From Caulobacter sp. UNC358MFTsu5.1 (GTDB lineage Bacteria > Pseudomonadota > Alphaproteobacteria > Caulobacterales > Caulobacteraceae): a DNA stretch of 64,000 bases. Positions within the stretch are counted from its first letter, which is position 1. Each line of letters opens with the position of its first letter. Position numbers and translations under genes: made by a program. Below are positions 1 to 7,955 of the stretch, in pieces. The notes under the pieces were generated by a model that was not told the DNA's origin, did no database searches, and saw nothing but the letters and a program-made list of their open reading frames with translations. The stretch covers positions 310,001-374,000 of the forward strand of contig NZ_JONW01000008.1 in the NCBI RefSeq assembly GCF_000712075.1. The letters are read 5' to 3'.

Positions 1-504
1 GCCAAGATCCCCACCCTGCGCCCGGCCTTCAGCCGCGACGGTGGGATCACCGCCGCCAACTCTTCCTCGATCAGCGATGGCGCGGCCGCCCTGGTCATGA
101 CGCGCGAGAGCGTGGCCAAGCGCCTGGGCCTGCCGATCGTCGCCCGGGTGGCCGCCCACGCCGCCCACGCCCACGAGCCGGGCCTGTTCACCACCGCCCC
201 GGTGCCGGCCATGAAGAAGGCGCTGAAGAAGGCCGGCTGGGACGTCGCCGACGTCGACCTGTTCGAGGTCAACGAGGCCTTCGCCGTGGTCGCCATGATC
301 GCCCAGCAGGAGCTGGGCATCCCCGACGACAAGCTGAACGTCAACGGCGGGGCCTGCGCCCTGGGCCACCCGATCGGCGCCTCGGGCGCGCGCATCCTGT
401 GCACCCTGATCTCGGCCCTCCAGGCGCGCGGCGGCAAGAAGGGCCTGGCCTCCCTGTGCATCGGCGGCGGCGAGGCCACCGCCATGGCGGTGGAGCTGGT
501 CTAG
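1..504 (+). CDS. Acetyl-CoA acetyltransferase (thiolase), C-terminal part, 5' truncated by window
   Basis: The frame is open from the first base and encodes about 167 residues of the C-terminal half of a thiolase, which condenses or cleaves acyl-CoA units in beta-oxidation or acetoacetyl-CoA synthesis in the cytoplasm. Visible family motifs are NSSSISDGAAALV near the start, NEAFA in the middle, GGACALGHPIGASGAR with the catalytic histidine, and SLCIGGGEA with the second catalytic cysteine near the C-terminus. The nucleophilic cysteine lies in the missing N-terminal half, so biosynthetic and degradative thiolases cannot be told apart. The gene ends at TAG 502-504, and a truncated palindromic repeat follows within 30 bases. 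Confidence 0.93.
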   Translation, partial: AKIPTLRPAFSRDGGITAANSSSISDGAAALVMTRESVAKRLGLPIVARVAAHAAHAHEPGLFTTAPVPAMKKALKKAGWDVADVDLFEVNEAFAVVAMIAQQELGIPDDKLNVNGGACALGHPIGASGARILCTLISALQARGGKKGLASLCIGGGEATAMAVELV

Positions 505-533
505 GGCGACCTACCCAAACGCACCCAATCGGT

Positions 534-587
534 GTCATCCCGGAAGCCTCGTAGAGGCTGTCCGGACCCAGGAGACTGGGCTGATGC
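534..587. repeat. Truncated copy of the GTCATCCCGG intergenic repeat
   Basis: The stretch begins GTCATCCCGGAAGCC, forms a small hairpin (AGCCTC/GAGGCT), continues CTGTCCGGACCCAGG and ends GACTGGGCTGATGC. It matches the first half of the reverse complement of the 112-nt inverted repeat at 25607-25718. It lies between the thiolase stop and the 3' end of the convergent DUF3617 gene. Confidence 0.75.
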
Positions 588-602
588 GGTGCGCGGCCGC
601 CC

Positions 603-1226
603 CTAGCCGCCCGAGACCGCCTTGGTCAGCAGGTTGATCCGCCGGCCGCCGGGCATCTCGACGTCGCCGCCGGTCCAACCGGCGGGACAGGCCCCCGACC
701 ATTCGGCGGTCATGCCCATCTTGTGCTCGCCGTTCATCGCCGGGGAGGACGCGCCCGAGGTGACGCTGGTGACGTCCATGACGTAGCGGGTGTTGAAGTC
801 GCCGACGACGTGGATGGTGCTCTCGGTCTTGCCGCCCGGCCCCATGTCGCAGGTCGAGACCACCGTCCAGCCGCCGTCCGCGCCGCGGGTCATCGACTTG
901 CGCTGGCAGCGCTTGTCCTCGGCCTGGGTGTCCAGCCCCATCTTCTCGTCGCTGGTCTCGTCGACGCAGAAGCGGAAGCTGCGGGTGAAGCCCTGGGCCT
1001 TGAGGGTCATGGTCTGGGTCCACAGGCCCGGCTTGCGCTTGGGCCATTGGGTCGGGGCCGGGGCGGTCGCCGCCGGAGCCGGCGCGGCGGCTCCTGGCGC
1101 GGCCGGCGCGGCGGTCGTCGCCGTTCCCGCCTTGGGCGCCTCCGCCGTCTTGGTCTCGGATTTCTGACCGCAGGCGGCCAGGGCCGCCAAGGTTCCGCAC
1201 GCCACGAACACCGCTAGAGACCGCAT
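603..1226 (-). CDS. DUF3617-type lipoprotein
   Basis: 207 residues. The start at 1226 is chosen because it is preceded by AGAGGTGG and opens a lipoprotein signal peptide ending in the lipobox LAAC at about residue 17-20; a longer frame upstream lacks any signal. After the cysteine comes a roughly 50-residue Ala/Pro-rich linker, then a domain starting KPGLWTQTMTL with FCVDET and a paired cysteine pattern (RCQRK, STCDMGP). This resembles the DUF3617 family of small periplasmic proteins, whose function is unknown. It is predicted to be anchored in the envelope. It converges with the thiolase and diverges from the small acetyltransferase at 1296. The family assignment is by motif memory only. Confidence 0.7.
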   Translation of the reverse strand: MRSLAVFVACGTLAALAACGQKSETKTAEAPKAGTATTAAPAAPGAAAPAPAATAPAPTQWPKRKPGLWTQTMTLKAQGFTRSFRFCVDETSDEKMGLDTQAEDKRCQRKSMTRGADGGWTVVSTCDMGPGGKTESTIHVVGDFNTRYVMDVTSVTSGASSPAMNGEHKMGMTAEWSGACPAGWTGGDVEMPGGRRINLLTKAVSGG

Positions 1227-1295
1227 CGCCCACCTCTTTCGCGCGTTAGCCCCCAGACCCATAACAACCTTGGCGCCCCGCGCCGTCCAGCCCAT

Positions 1296-1574
1296 ATGCG
1301 AGTCATGACCGAGGCCTTCAGCCACAACCCCGCCAAGAGCCGCTACGAACTGGAGGTCGACGGCCTGATCGCCTTCGCCGACTACCAGCGCAGCGGGCAC
1401 CGCCTGGTGATCCCCCATGTCGAGGCCGACCCCGCCCTGCGCGGCACCGGCGCCGCCGGCCGCCTGATGCAGCAGGTCGCCCAGACCGCGCGCGGCGAAG
1501 GGATGAAGATCGTGCCGCTGTGCAGCTACGCCGCCGCGTGGCTGAAGCGGAACGATCCGGAGATGATCGCCTAG
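1296..1574 (+). CDS. Small GNAT-fold N-acetyltransferase (YjdJ/CG14615 type)
   Basis: 92 residues, the usual length for the short GNAT subfamily (Pfam Acetyltransf_CG). Visible are the substrate-side strand YELEVDGLIAFADYQ, the acetyl-CoA binding loop with RGTGAAGRLM (the Q/RxxGxG/A-type motif), and the terminal CSYAAAWLKRNDP segment typical of this family. It probably acetylates a small amine or protein in the cytoplasm; the substrate is unknown. A second in-frame ATG at 1305 is an alternative start, and neither has a strong ribosome binding site. It diverges from the DUF3617 gene, and a GGGGACA-type repeat begins just after its stop. Confidence 0.85.
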   Translation: MRVMTEAFSHNPAKSRYELEVDGLIAFADYQRSGHRLVIPHVEADPALRGTGAAGRLMQQVAQTARGEGMKIVPLCSYAAAWLKRNDPEMIA

Positions 1575-1582
1575 CCCCGCGC

Positions 1583-1657
1583 GGGGGCATGCGCTTGTGC
1601 GTGTCCCCCAAATCTCGCACCGCGTCTGTTGGGGACACGCCGCAAGGGCATGTCCCC
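1583..1657. repeat. GGGGACA-type double-hairpin intergenic repeat (copy 1)
   Basis: There are two adjacent hairpins in mirror arrangement: GGGGGCATGCGC...GCGTGTCCCCC and GGGGACACGCC...GGGCATGTCCCC, separated by about 20 bases. The same layout recurs at 29346-29424 and 63747-63833. It lies between two convergent gene ends (GNAT and ampR), so it could also act as a bidirectional terminator. Confidence 0.85.
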
Positions 1658-1661
1658 GATC

Positions 1662-2528
1662 CTAGGCGGCCTGCTCCGTCAGCCAATCCCGGAACGCCGC
1701 CAGGGCCGGCGTCACCGCCCGCGACTTCAGCCAGGTCAGCCAGTACATCCCCGCCCCCACCTCCAGGGCGAACGGCCGCACCAGCCGGCCTTGCTCCAGG
1801 TCGCGGGCGAACATCATCGACGGCGCCAGGGCCACGCCCGCGCCCTGCATGGCCGCCTCGACCATCACCCACGAGCTGTCGAACACCGGGCCGCGGATCG
1901 GCGGCGGGGCCAGGCCGGCGGCGGCGAACCAGTCGGGCCAGTCGTCGGCGCGGTAGCTGCGCAGCAGCATCTCCGACTTCAGCGCTTCGGGCGTCCTCAG
2001 CCGCTCGGCCACGACCGGGGCGCACAGCGGCGTCATCGGGGCGGCGAACAGCGGCGTGGCCTGGGTGCCGTGCCAGGCCCCGTCGCCGAACCGCACGGCG
2101 CAGTCCAGCCCCTCGCCGGCGATGTCGATGCGGTTGTTGTTGGTGAACAGGCGCAGGTCGACGAACGGATGCGCCTCCCGGAACGCCGGCAGGCGCGGCA
2201 AAAGCCAGCCCACCGCGAAAGTGCCCACCACCCCGACGCTGAGCACCTCCATCACACGACCGGCCGAGAACCGCTCCAGCACGTCGCCCATGCGGTCGAA
2301 GCTGTCGCGCACCACCGGCAGCAGGGCCAGGCCCTCGTCGGTCAGGGCCAGGCCGCGCGGCAGACGGCGGAAGAGGCTCGCCCCCAGCCGCTGCTCCAGC
2401 CCCTTGACCTGGTGGCTGACGGCGGCCTGGGTCACGCACAGCTCTATGGCGGCGCGGGTGAAGCTCAGATGGCGGGCCGAGGCCTCGAAGGCCCGCAGGG
2501 CGTTGAGGGGAAGCTGCGCGCGGCTCAT
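1662..2528 (-). CDS. ampR: AmpR-type LysR-family regulator of the adjacent beta-lactamase
   Basis: 288 residues from the ATG at 2528, which gives the family N-terminus MSRAQLPLNALRAFEAS. The winged helix-turn-helix occupies roughly residues 5-65 (RHLSFTRAAIELCVTQAAVSHQVK), nearly the textbook AmpR/GcvA sequence, followed by a LysR substrate-binding domain to the end. AmpR senses cell-wall muropeptides and activates a divergent beta-lactamase gene. The divergent class A beta-lactamase starts only 109 bases away, which is the classical arrangement. A start at 2555 is possible but lies in an unconserved extension. Without the neighbour it would be called GcvA-like; the adjacency makes AmpR the better call. 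Confidence 0.88.
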   Translation of the reverse strand: MSRAQLPLNALRAFEASARHLSFTRAAIELCVTQAAVSHQVKGLEQRLGASLFRRLPRGLALTDEGLALLPVVRDSFDRMGDVLERFSAGRVMEVLSVGVVGTFAVGWLLPRLPAFREAHPFVDLRLFTNNNRIDIAGEGLDCAVRFGDGAWHGTQATPLFAAPMTPLCAPVVAERLRTPEALKSEMLLRSYRADDWPDWFAAAGLAPPPIRGPVFDSSWVMVEAAMQGAGVALAPSMMFARDLEQGRLVRPFALEVGAGMYWLTWLKSRAVTPALAAFRDWLTEQAA

Positions 2529-2637
2529 CCAAACCCCTCCATCCCGTTGACCCAAAATTTTCTAGGGTTTCGCGCGAAGTATCATCGTTTGATCGCGGGG
2601 TCACCCATCGACCATCTTGCGCGCCATGGAGGACCCG
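2529..2637. promoter_or_regulatory. Divergent ampR/bla control region
   Basis: 109 bases separate the two starts. An AT-rich imperfect palindrome at 2550-2568 reads ACCC-AAAATTTTCTA-GGGT, in contrast with the GC-rich surroundings, and is the likeliest regulator-binding site. A GGAGG ribosome binding site for bla is at 2628-2632. The operator role is inferred from position and symmetry. Confidence 0.55.
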
Positions 2638-3552
2638 ATGATCGACCGACGCCAAGTGTTAACGGCCCTTTCCGCCCTGCCCGCCCTCTCCTTCGCCGCG
2701 CCCGCCGCCTCGGCCGCGACGGCGCGCCTGACCAGCGGCATTAGCCGAGGTATCGCTGCCCTGGAGGCCCGCAGCCACGGCCGGCTGGGCGTCTCGGTGC
2801 TGGACAGCGCCTCCGGCAAGACCTTCGCCTATCGGGGCGACGAGCGTTTCGCCATGTGCAGCACCTTCAAGGCGCTGGTCGCGGGCCTGATCCTCAAGCG
2901 GGTGGACCAGGGCCAGGAGCGGCTCGACCGCCGCATCCCCTACGGCCGCGAAGTGCTGCTGGCCCACTCCCCGGCCACCGAGAAGCATGTCGGCCAGGGC
3001 ATGACCGTCGGCGCCCTGTGCGAGGCGACGGTCACGCTCAGCGACAACGCCGCCGCCAACCTGCTGCTGATGTCCTTCGGCGGCCCGCCCGCCCTGACGA
3101 CCTTCGTGCGGGGCCTGGGCGACAAGGTCACCCGGCTGGACGAATACGAGCCCACGCTGAATGTCGTCAGACCCGGCGAAATCCACGACACCACCTCGCC
3201 CAACGCCATGCTGGCCACCCTGCGCGCCCTGACCCTGGGTCCCGTCCTGTCGCCGGCCTCGCGCCGGCAGTTGGTCGACTGGCTGGTCGCCAACCAGACC
3301 GGCGACGCGCGCCTGCGGGCCGGCCTGCCCGCTGATTGGAAGAAGAAGGGCTGGAAGGTGGGCGACAAGACCGGCAGCTGGGGCGACGACAAGGTCGGGA
3401 CCACCAACGACATCGCAGTGGTCTGGCCGCCCGGGAAACCGCCGCTGCTGATCACCGCCTATCTCAGCCGCTCCACCCTGGACAACGACGGCCGCAACGC
3501 GGTGATCGCCGAAGTCGCGCGCCTGGTCACGACCGAGGGTTTCGGGTCGTAA
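2638..3552 (+). CDS. bla: Class A beta-lactamase
   Basis: 304 residues. All four class A landmarks are present: STFK at 75-78 (serine nucleophile and lysine), SDN at 135-137, ExxLN (EPTLN, the Glu166 equivalent at 171) and KTG at 244-246. It hydrolyses beta-lactam rings in the periplasm. The N-terminus MIDRRQVLTALSALPALSF carries a twin arginine followed by a hydrophobic stretch and an AASA cleavage site, suggesting Tat export. The start at 2638 is chosen because GGAGG sits 5-9 bases upstream; ATG 2626 and TTG 2617 are in frame but fall within or before that site. It is predicted to be inducible through the divergent AmpR. The substrate spectrum cannot be read from the sequence. Confidence 0.95.
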   Translation: MIDRRQVLTALSALPALSFAAPAASAATARLTSGISRGIAALEARSHGRLGVSVLDSASGKTFAYRGDERFAMCSTFKALVAGLILKRVDQGQERLDRRIPYGREVLLAHSPATEKHVGQGMTVGALCEATVTLSDNAAANLLLMSFGGPPALTTFVRGLGDKVTRLDEYEPTLNVVRPGEIHDTTSPNAMLATLRALTLGPVLSPASRRQLVDWLVANQTGDARLRAGLPADWKKKGWKVGDKTGSWGDDKVGTTNDIAVVWPPGKPPLLITAYLSRSTLDNDGRNAVIAEVARLVTTEGFGS

Positions 3553-3573
3553 AAGGTCGAATACAACCTCAGG

Positions 3574-3594
3574 GGCGCGGCGATGAGCCGCGCC
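3574..3594 (+). terminator. Hairpin after bla
   Basis: Perfect 8-bp stem GGCGCGGC/GCCGCGCC with loop GATGA, 22 bases after the bla stop. There is no U-run immediately after it, so it is a weak terminator candidate. Confidence 0.45.
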
Positions 3595-3687
3595 GCAAGC
3601 CACTGTTCTTTAAGGCCTTCGATCTATTCATGCCCTGCCGATCGTCTTAGCTTGAGCTATTGCTGGACGACCCGCGAAAGCAGGGTG

Positions 3688-6195
3688 ATGACAGAGACCT
3701 CTTCGACCGCCGCAAGACCAGATTTCGATTGGCCGAAGTCCAGGTGGACCGGGGGTGACATCCTGAAGACCGCGGCCCTGGCCGTCATCGCGGCCGTCGG
3801 TTACGCCCTGCTGGCCTATCTCTGCGTCGAATTCCCCCGCAACTACGGCCAGGTGGCGCCGATCTGGCTGTCCAACGGTTTCGGCGTGGCCTGCCTGCTG
3901 TCCTGCCGCAGCCGCCACTGGCCGGCGATCCTGCTGGGATGCCTCATGGGCGGCCTGGCCGCCGGCGCCCACGTCCAGGACCTGCTGCCGATCAACATCA
4001 CCCTGGTCAGCTGCAACATCGTCCAGATCTTCCTCTGCGCCTGGGGTATGCGCCGGATCTGCGGCCAGGAGGTCGACCTGGGCCGGGCGCGCGACATGAT
4101 CGCCTTCGCCCTGATCTGCGGCCTGGCCGTGCCGATCGCCACGGGCATGGTCGCCGCCACGATCCACACGGCCATGCGCGGCGGCGTGCTGGCGGCCAAT
4201 ATCGGCGTCTGGTCGCTGGGCGACATCCTGGGCCTGATGACCATCACGCCCTGCCTGCTGGCCCTGGTGCGCGTGCGCCACTACCTGCGCGAACGTCCCC
4301 TCTCGATCTCCGGCGTCGTCTGCCTGCTGCTGCTGCTGGTGGTGACCGTCGGCGTCTTCACCCAGCCCCGCCCCGTGCTGTTCATCGTGCCGCCCATGAT
4401 GCTGCTGGTCGCCTGGCGCCTGGAGGTGTTGGGCGCGGCGCTGAGCGCCACCCTGGTGGCCGTCGTCGCGGTGATCTTCACCATGGCCGGCCACGGCCCG
4501 ATCACCCTGCTGGCCAGCGGCTCGCCCGATCAGGCGATCGTGCTGCAGCTGTTCCTAGCCGTGGCGATCTTCATCAGCCTGCCCGTGGCCTCGATCCAGC
4601 GCCACCGCCGCCAGATCCTGCAGGACATGACCGAGGCCAACGCCGCGGCGGCCCGCAGCGAGGCGCGCTTCCGCCAACTGGCCGAGAACGCCCAGGACAT
4701 GATCGTCCACAGCAACCTGCGCGGCGTGATCCAGTACGTCTCGCCCGCCTGCGTCACCATGCTGGGCTACGCCCCCGAGGAGCTGGTCGGCCGCGAGGGC
4801 ATGATGACCGTCCACGACGACGACCGCGAGCACATCCGCGCCATCGTCGTCGAGCAGATCGCCCACATGACGGCCCACCACGACAACGGCCCGACCCGCG
4901 TCGAGTACCGGGCCATCCGCAAGGACGGCCAGGTCATCTGGCTGGAGTCCCGCCCCGGCCTGCAGCGCGATCCGCTGACCGGCGCCATCACCGGCATCAC
5001 CGACGTGGTCCGCGACGTCACCGAGCAGAAGGCCATGGAGCGCCAGCTGCGCGAGGCCCGCAACGAGGCCGAGGCCGCCGCCGCGGTGAAGGGCGAGTTC
5101 CTGGCCAATATGAGCCACGAGCTGCGCACGCCCCTGACCTCGGTGCTGGGCTTCGCCCGCCTGGTCGACGACGAGCCTGAGCTGTCGACCGACGCCCGCC
5201 GCTTCATCGGCCGGGTGCTGAGCGGCGGCAAGGCGCTGCTGACCACCATCAACGACATCCTGGACTTCTCGAAGCTGGAGGCCGGCCAGCTGGAGCTGAA
5301 GCGCGAGCCCGTCGCCCCCGCCCCGCTGATCGAGGAGGCGCTGGACCTGTTCTCCCTGGAGGCCGGGGTCCGGGGCGTGGCCCTGCGCACCGAGGGCCTG
5401 GAGACCCTGCCCGCCGACCTGCTGATCGACGGCGGCCGGCTGCGCCAGGTGCTGCTGAACCTGATCGGCAACGCCGCCAAGTTCACCGAGGCCGGATCGA
5501 TCACCGTCACGGCCGCCTACGACGTCGCCGAGGAGCGGCTGAGCGTCTCGGTCGCCGACACCGGCCCGGGCATCGCCCCCGAAGACGTGGACCTGCTGTT
5601 CCGCCGCTTCTCGCAGGTCGACGCCGGCCTGACGCGCAAGCACGGCGGCACGGGCCTGGGCCTGGCCATCTGCAAGGGCCTGGTCGAGGCGATGGGCGGC
5701 CAGATCGGCGTCGTCAGCGTTCCGGGCCGCGGCGCCTGCTTCAGCTTCGACGTGCTGGCCCCGTCGACGTCCCACGCCGAGGCCCCGTCCGCCCTGGAGG
5801 CCGCCGCCGCCCTGCTGCCCCCCGCCTGCCGGGTGCTGGTGGTGGACGACAATCCGGCCAACCGCGAGCTGGTCAACGCCATCCTCTCCGCCATGGGGGC
5901 CGAGGTGACCGAGGCCGTGGACGGCGAGGAAGGCGTGGCCGCCGCCGCGGCCGAACGCTTCGACGCCATCCTGATGGACCTGCGCATGCCCCGCCTGGAC
6001 GGCGCCCAGGCCGCCGTGCGCATCCGCGGCGAAGGCGGCCCCAGCGCCGGCGCCCCGATCATCGCCTTCTCGGCCGACGCCCGCCCGGGCGGCCCCGGCG
6101 GGGTGTTCGACGGGGCGGTGTCCAAGCCGATGACCGCCGCCGGCCTGGTCGACGCGCTGAACACGGCCATGGCAAAGTCCGCCGAGGCGGCCTGA
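3688..6195 (+). CDS. MASE1-PAS hybrid sensor histidine kinase with C-terminal receiver
   Basis: 835 residues from ATG 3688; an in-frame upstream extension has no domain features. Residues about 20-300 form a MASE1-like integral membrane sensor with about eight hydrophobic segments. A PAS domain follows (about 328-445, starting RFRQLAENAQDMIV), then the HisKA box FLANMSHELRTPL with phospho-acceptor His about 477. The HATPase domain shows NLIGNAAKF, DTGPGIAP and GGTGLGLAI. A C-terminal receiver domain begins VLVVDDNPANREL with phospho-acceptor Asp 764 in MDLRMP. The chain is a full internal phosphorelay at the inner membrane that would need an external Hpt protein or act by itself. No response regulator or output gene is adjacent, so signal and target are unknown. 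Confidence 0.93.
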   Translation: MTETSSTAARPDFDWPKSRWTGGDILKTAALAVIAAVGYALLAYLCVEFPRNYGQVAPIWLSNGFGVACLLSCRSRHWPAILLGCLMGGLAAGAHVQDLLPINITLVSCNIVQIFLCAWGMRRICGQEVDLGRARDMIAFALICGLAVPIATGMVAATIHTAMRGGVLAANIGVWSLGDILGLMTITPCLLALVRVRHYLRERPLSISGVVCLLLLLVVTVGVFTQPRPVLFIVPPMMLLVAWRLEVLGAALSATLVAVVAVIFTMAGHGPITLLASGSPDQAIVLQLFLAVAIFISLPVASIQRHRRQILQDMTEANAAAARSEARFRQLAENAQDMIVHSNLRGVIQYVSPACVTMLGYAPEELVGREGMMTVHDDDREHIRAIVVEQIAHMTAHHDNGPTRVEYRAIRKDGQVIWLESRPGLQRDPLTGAITGITDVVRDVTEQKAMERQLREARNEAEAAAAVKGEFLANMSHELRTPLTSVLGFARLVDDEPELSTDARRFIGRVLSGGKALLTTINDILDFSKLEAGQLELKREPVAPAPLIEEALDLFSLEAGVRGVALRTEGLETLPADLLIDGGRLRQVLLNLIGNAAKFTEAGSITVTAAYDVAEERLSVSVADTGPGIAPEDVDLLFRRFSQVDAGLTRKHGGTGLGLAICKGLVEAMGGQIGVVSVPGRGACFSFDVLAPSTSHAEAPSALEAAAALLPPACRVLVVDDNPANRELVNAILSAMGAEVTEAVDGEEGVAAAAAERFDAILMDLRMPRLDGAQAAVRIRGEGGPSAGAPIIAFSADARPGGPGGVFDGAVSKPMTAAGLVDALNTAMAKSAEAA

Positions 6196-6282
6196 CGCAA
6201 CTCGAATAACATCGATCGTCGAGATTGCGCGTCGGACGGGGCAGGCTAGGATCGCGCCGCCTTTCCCCCAGGAGCGCCTCCC

Positions 6283-6924
6283 ATGAGCGACGAACTCGTC
6301 TTCTACACCAACCCGATGTCGCGCGGCCGGATCATCCGCTGGATGCTGGAAGAGGTCGGCGCGCCCTATCGCACGGTGGTGCTCGACTACGCCTCGTCGA
6401 TGAAGGCGCCCGAGTACCTGGCGGTCAATCCGATGGGCAAGGTGCCGGCCATCACCCATCGCGGCGTGACGGTCACCGAGGGCGCGGCCATCTGCGCCTA
6501 TCTGGCCGACGCCTTCCCCGAGGCCGGCCTGGCCCCGCCCGTCGGCTCGCCCGAGCGAGGGACCTATTATCGCTGGCTGATGTTCGGCTGCGGGCCGGTC
6601 GAGGCGGCGGTGACCAACAAGTCGTTGGGCTTCGTGGTCCCGGAGGACCGCAAACCGATGGCTGGCTACGGCTGCCTGGAAGACACGCTCAACGCGTTGG
6701 AAACGGCGGTCGGCGGCAAGCAGTACATCGTCGGCGACACGTTCTCGGCGGCCGACGTCTATGTGGGCGCCCAGATCGGCTGGGGCATGATGTTCGGCAC
6801 GATCGAGAAGCGCCCGGCGTTCGAGGCCTACTGGGCCGGCATCAGCCAGCGCCCGGCGGCCAAGCGGGCGTCGGAGATCGACGACGCCCTGATCGCGGCG
6901 GCGAAGGAGGCGGCGCCGGCCTAG
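6283..6924 (+). CDS. Glutathione S-transferase family protein
   Basis: 213 residues. The thioredoxin-like N-terminal domain (about 1-80) reads ELVFYTNPMSRGRIIRWMLEEVGAPY and contains the cis-Pro segment GKVPAI and the glutathione gamma-glutamyl contact TEGAAI. An all-helical C-terminal domain follows. Ser13 in the NPMSRG segment is a candidate catalytic residue. It probably conjugates glutathione to electrophiles in the cytoplasm; the substrate is unknown. An AGGAG ribosome binding site precedes ATG 6283. Its stop overlaps by four bases, tail to tail, with the LysR gene on the other strand. Confidence 0.92.
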   Translation: MSDELVFYTNPMSRGRIIRWMLEEVGAPYRTVVLDYASSMKAPEYLAVNPMGKVPAITHRGVTVTEGAAICAYLADAFPEAGLAPPVGSPERGTYYRWLMFGCGPVEAAVTNKSLGFVVPEDRKPMAGYGCLEDTLNALETAVGGKQYIVGDTFSAADVYVGAQIGWGMMFGTIEKRPAFEAYWAGISQRPAAKRASEIDDALIAAAKEAAPA

Positions 6925-7817
6925 ACGGCCCGCCGCGAAAACTCCCCCGTCAGCCACTCCATGAACACCCGCACGCGCGGCGGGATGTGGCGGGCCTGGG
7001 GGTAGAGCAGCGACACCGGCGTGGGGCTGGGCGGGAAGTCGGGCAGGATCTCGACCAGCCGCCCGGCCTCCAGGTCGGCCTGGGCGTGGTAGCGCGGGAT
7101 CTGGATGATCCCCAGGCCCTGGCGCGCGGCGACGATGTTGGTCTCGGCCCCGGTCACCGACAGCACGGTCGGCAGGGTCACGAACCTCAGGGCGCCGCCG
7201 ACCATGAACTCCAGCGGGAAGTGCTCGCCCGTCGCCGACGAAACGAAGCCGATCATCACGTGGCCGCCGCCCTGCTCGGTTTTGGCCGTCAGGTCGTCGG
7301 GCGTGGTCGGGACGCCGCGCCGTTCCAGATAGCTCGGCGCGGCGCATGTCACCTCGTCCAGCAGGCCCACCCGGCGGGCGATCATGGCGCTGTCCTTCAG
7401 GTCGCCGACCCGCAGCACGCAGTCGACGCCCTCGCGCACCAGGTCGACCAGCCGGTCGCCCTCGCCCAGGTGCAGGCGGATGTCGGGATAGCGCTCCAGG
7501 AAGGCCGGCAGGCCGGGCAGCAGGAAGTGGCGGGCCAGGGTGCCGTGCACGTCCACCCGCAGCAGGCCGCGCGGCTTGGCGTCGCTGAACTCGGCCTCGG
7601 CGTCCTCCAGCTCGCCCAGGATGGTCAGGCAGCGGCGATAGAAGGCCTCGCCGTCCAGGGTGGGGCTGACATGGCGCGTGGTCCGCTGCAGCAGGCGCAC
7701 GCCCAGCCGCGCCTCCAGCTGCTTGACCCCCTCGGTGGCCGTCGAGGCCGGCAGGTTCAGGTCCAGGGCCGCCTGGCTGAAGCTGCGCCGCTCCACGATG
7801 CGGACGAACAGGCGCAT
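6921..7817 (-). CDS. LysR-family transcriptional regulator divergent from two SDR genes
   Basis: At least 298 residues. The N-terminal winged helix-turn-helix reads FVRIVERRSFSQAALDLNLPASTATEGVKQLE, followed by a LysR effector-binding domain. ATG 7817 starts very close to the first helix. Reading upstream in frame adds LDRFDA, which matches the common family N-terminus M-D-R-F/L-D-A, and the CTG at 7835 is preceded by GGAG at good spacing, so translation may begin there. It diverges from the SDR gene at 7956 with a symmetric site in between, which suggests it controls that operon. The effector is unknown. Confidence 0.92.
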   Translation of the reverse strand: MRLFVRIVERRSFSQAALDLNLPASTATEGVKQLEARLGVRLLQRTTRHVSPTLDGEAFYRRCLTILGELEDAEAEFSDAKPRGLLRVDVHGTLARHFLLPGLPAFLERYPDIRLHLGEGDRLVDLVREGVDCVLRVGDLKDSAMIARRVGLLDEVTCAAPSYLERRGVPTTPDDLTAKTEQGGGHVMIGFVSSATGEHFPLEFMVGGALRFVTLPTVLSVTGAETNIVAARQGLGIIQIPRYHAQADLEAGRLVEILPDFPPSPTPVSLLYPQARHIPPRVRVFMEWLTGEFSRRAV

Positions 7818-7847
7818 GGCGTCGAAGCGGTCCAGGACGGCGTCTCC

Positions 7848-7869
7848 ATTATTCGCATTTCTGAATAAT
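7848..7869. promoter_or_regulatory. Candidate LysR operator
   Basis: Perfect inverted repeat ATTATTC/GAATAAT with an 8-base spacer, containing the T-N11-A core typical of LysR sites (T7853 to A7865). It sits immediately upstream of the LysR gene and about 90 bases before the divergent SDR gene, in an AT-rich island. Confidence 0.75.
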
Positions 7870-7955
7870 GTTGTCGAATATCGGCTGATTATCTCCGTCC
7901 GTCAAAGGCTCATCTTCTCCTCACAGCCGACGCAGTGTCGGCCTGGAGAGACGAA

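Noticed and set aside
4555-7347. 930-residue minus-strand frame over the hybrid kinase and GST genes
   Set aside because: It is the reverse shadow of two well-supported plus-strand genes, rich in His/Gln/Arg/Gly with no domain; typical artefact of very GC-rich DNA.
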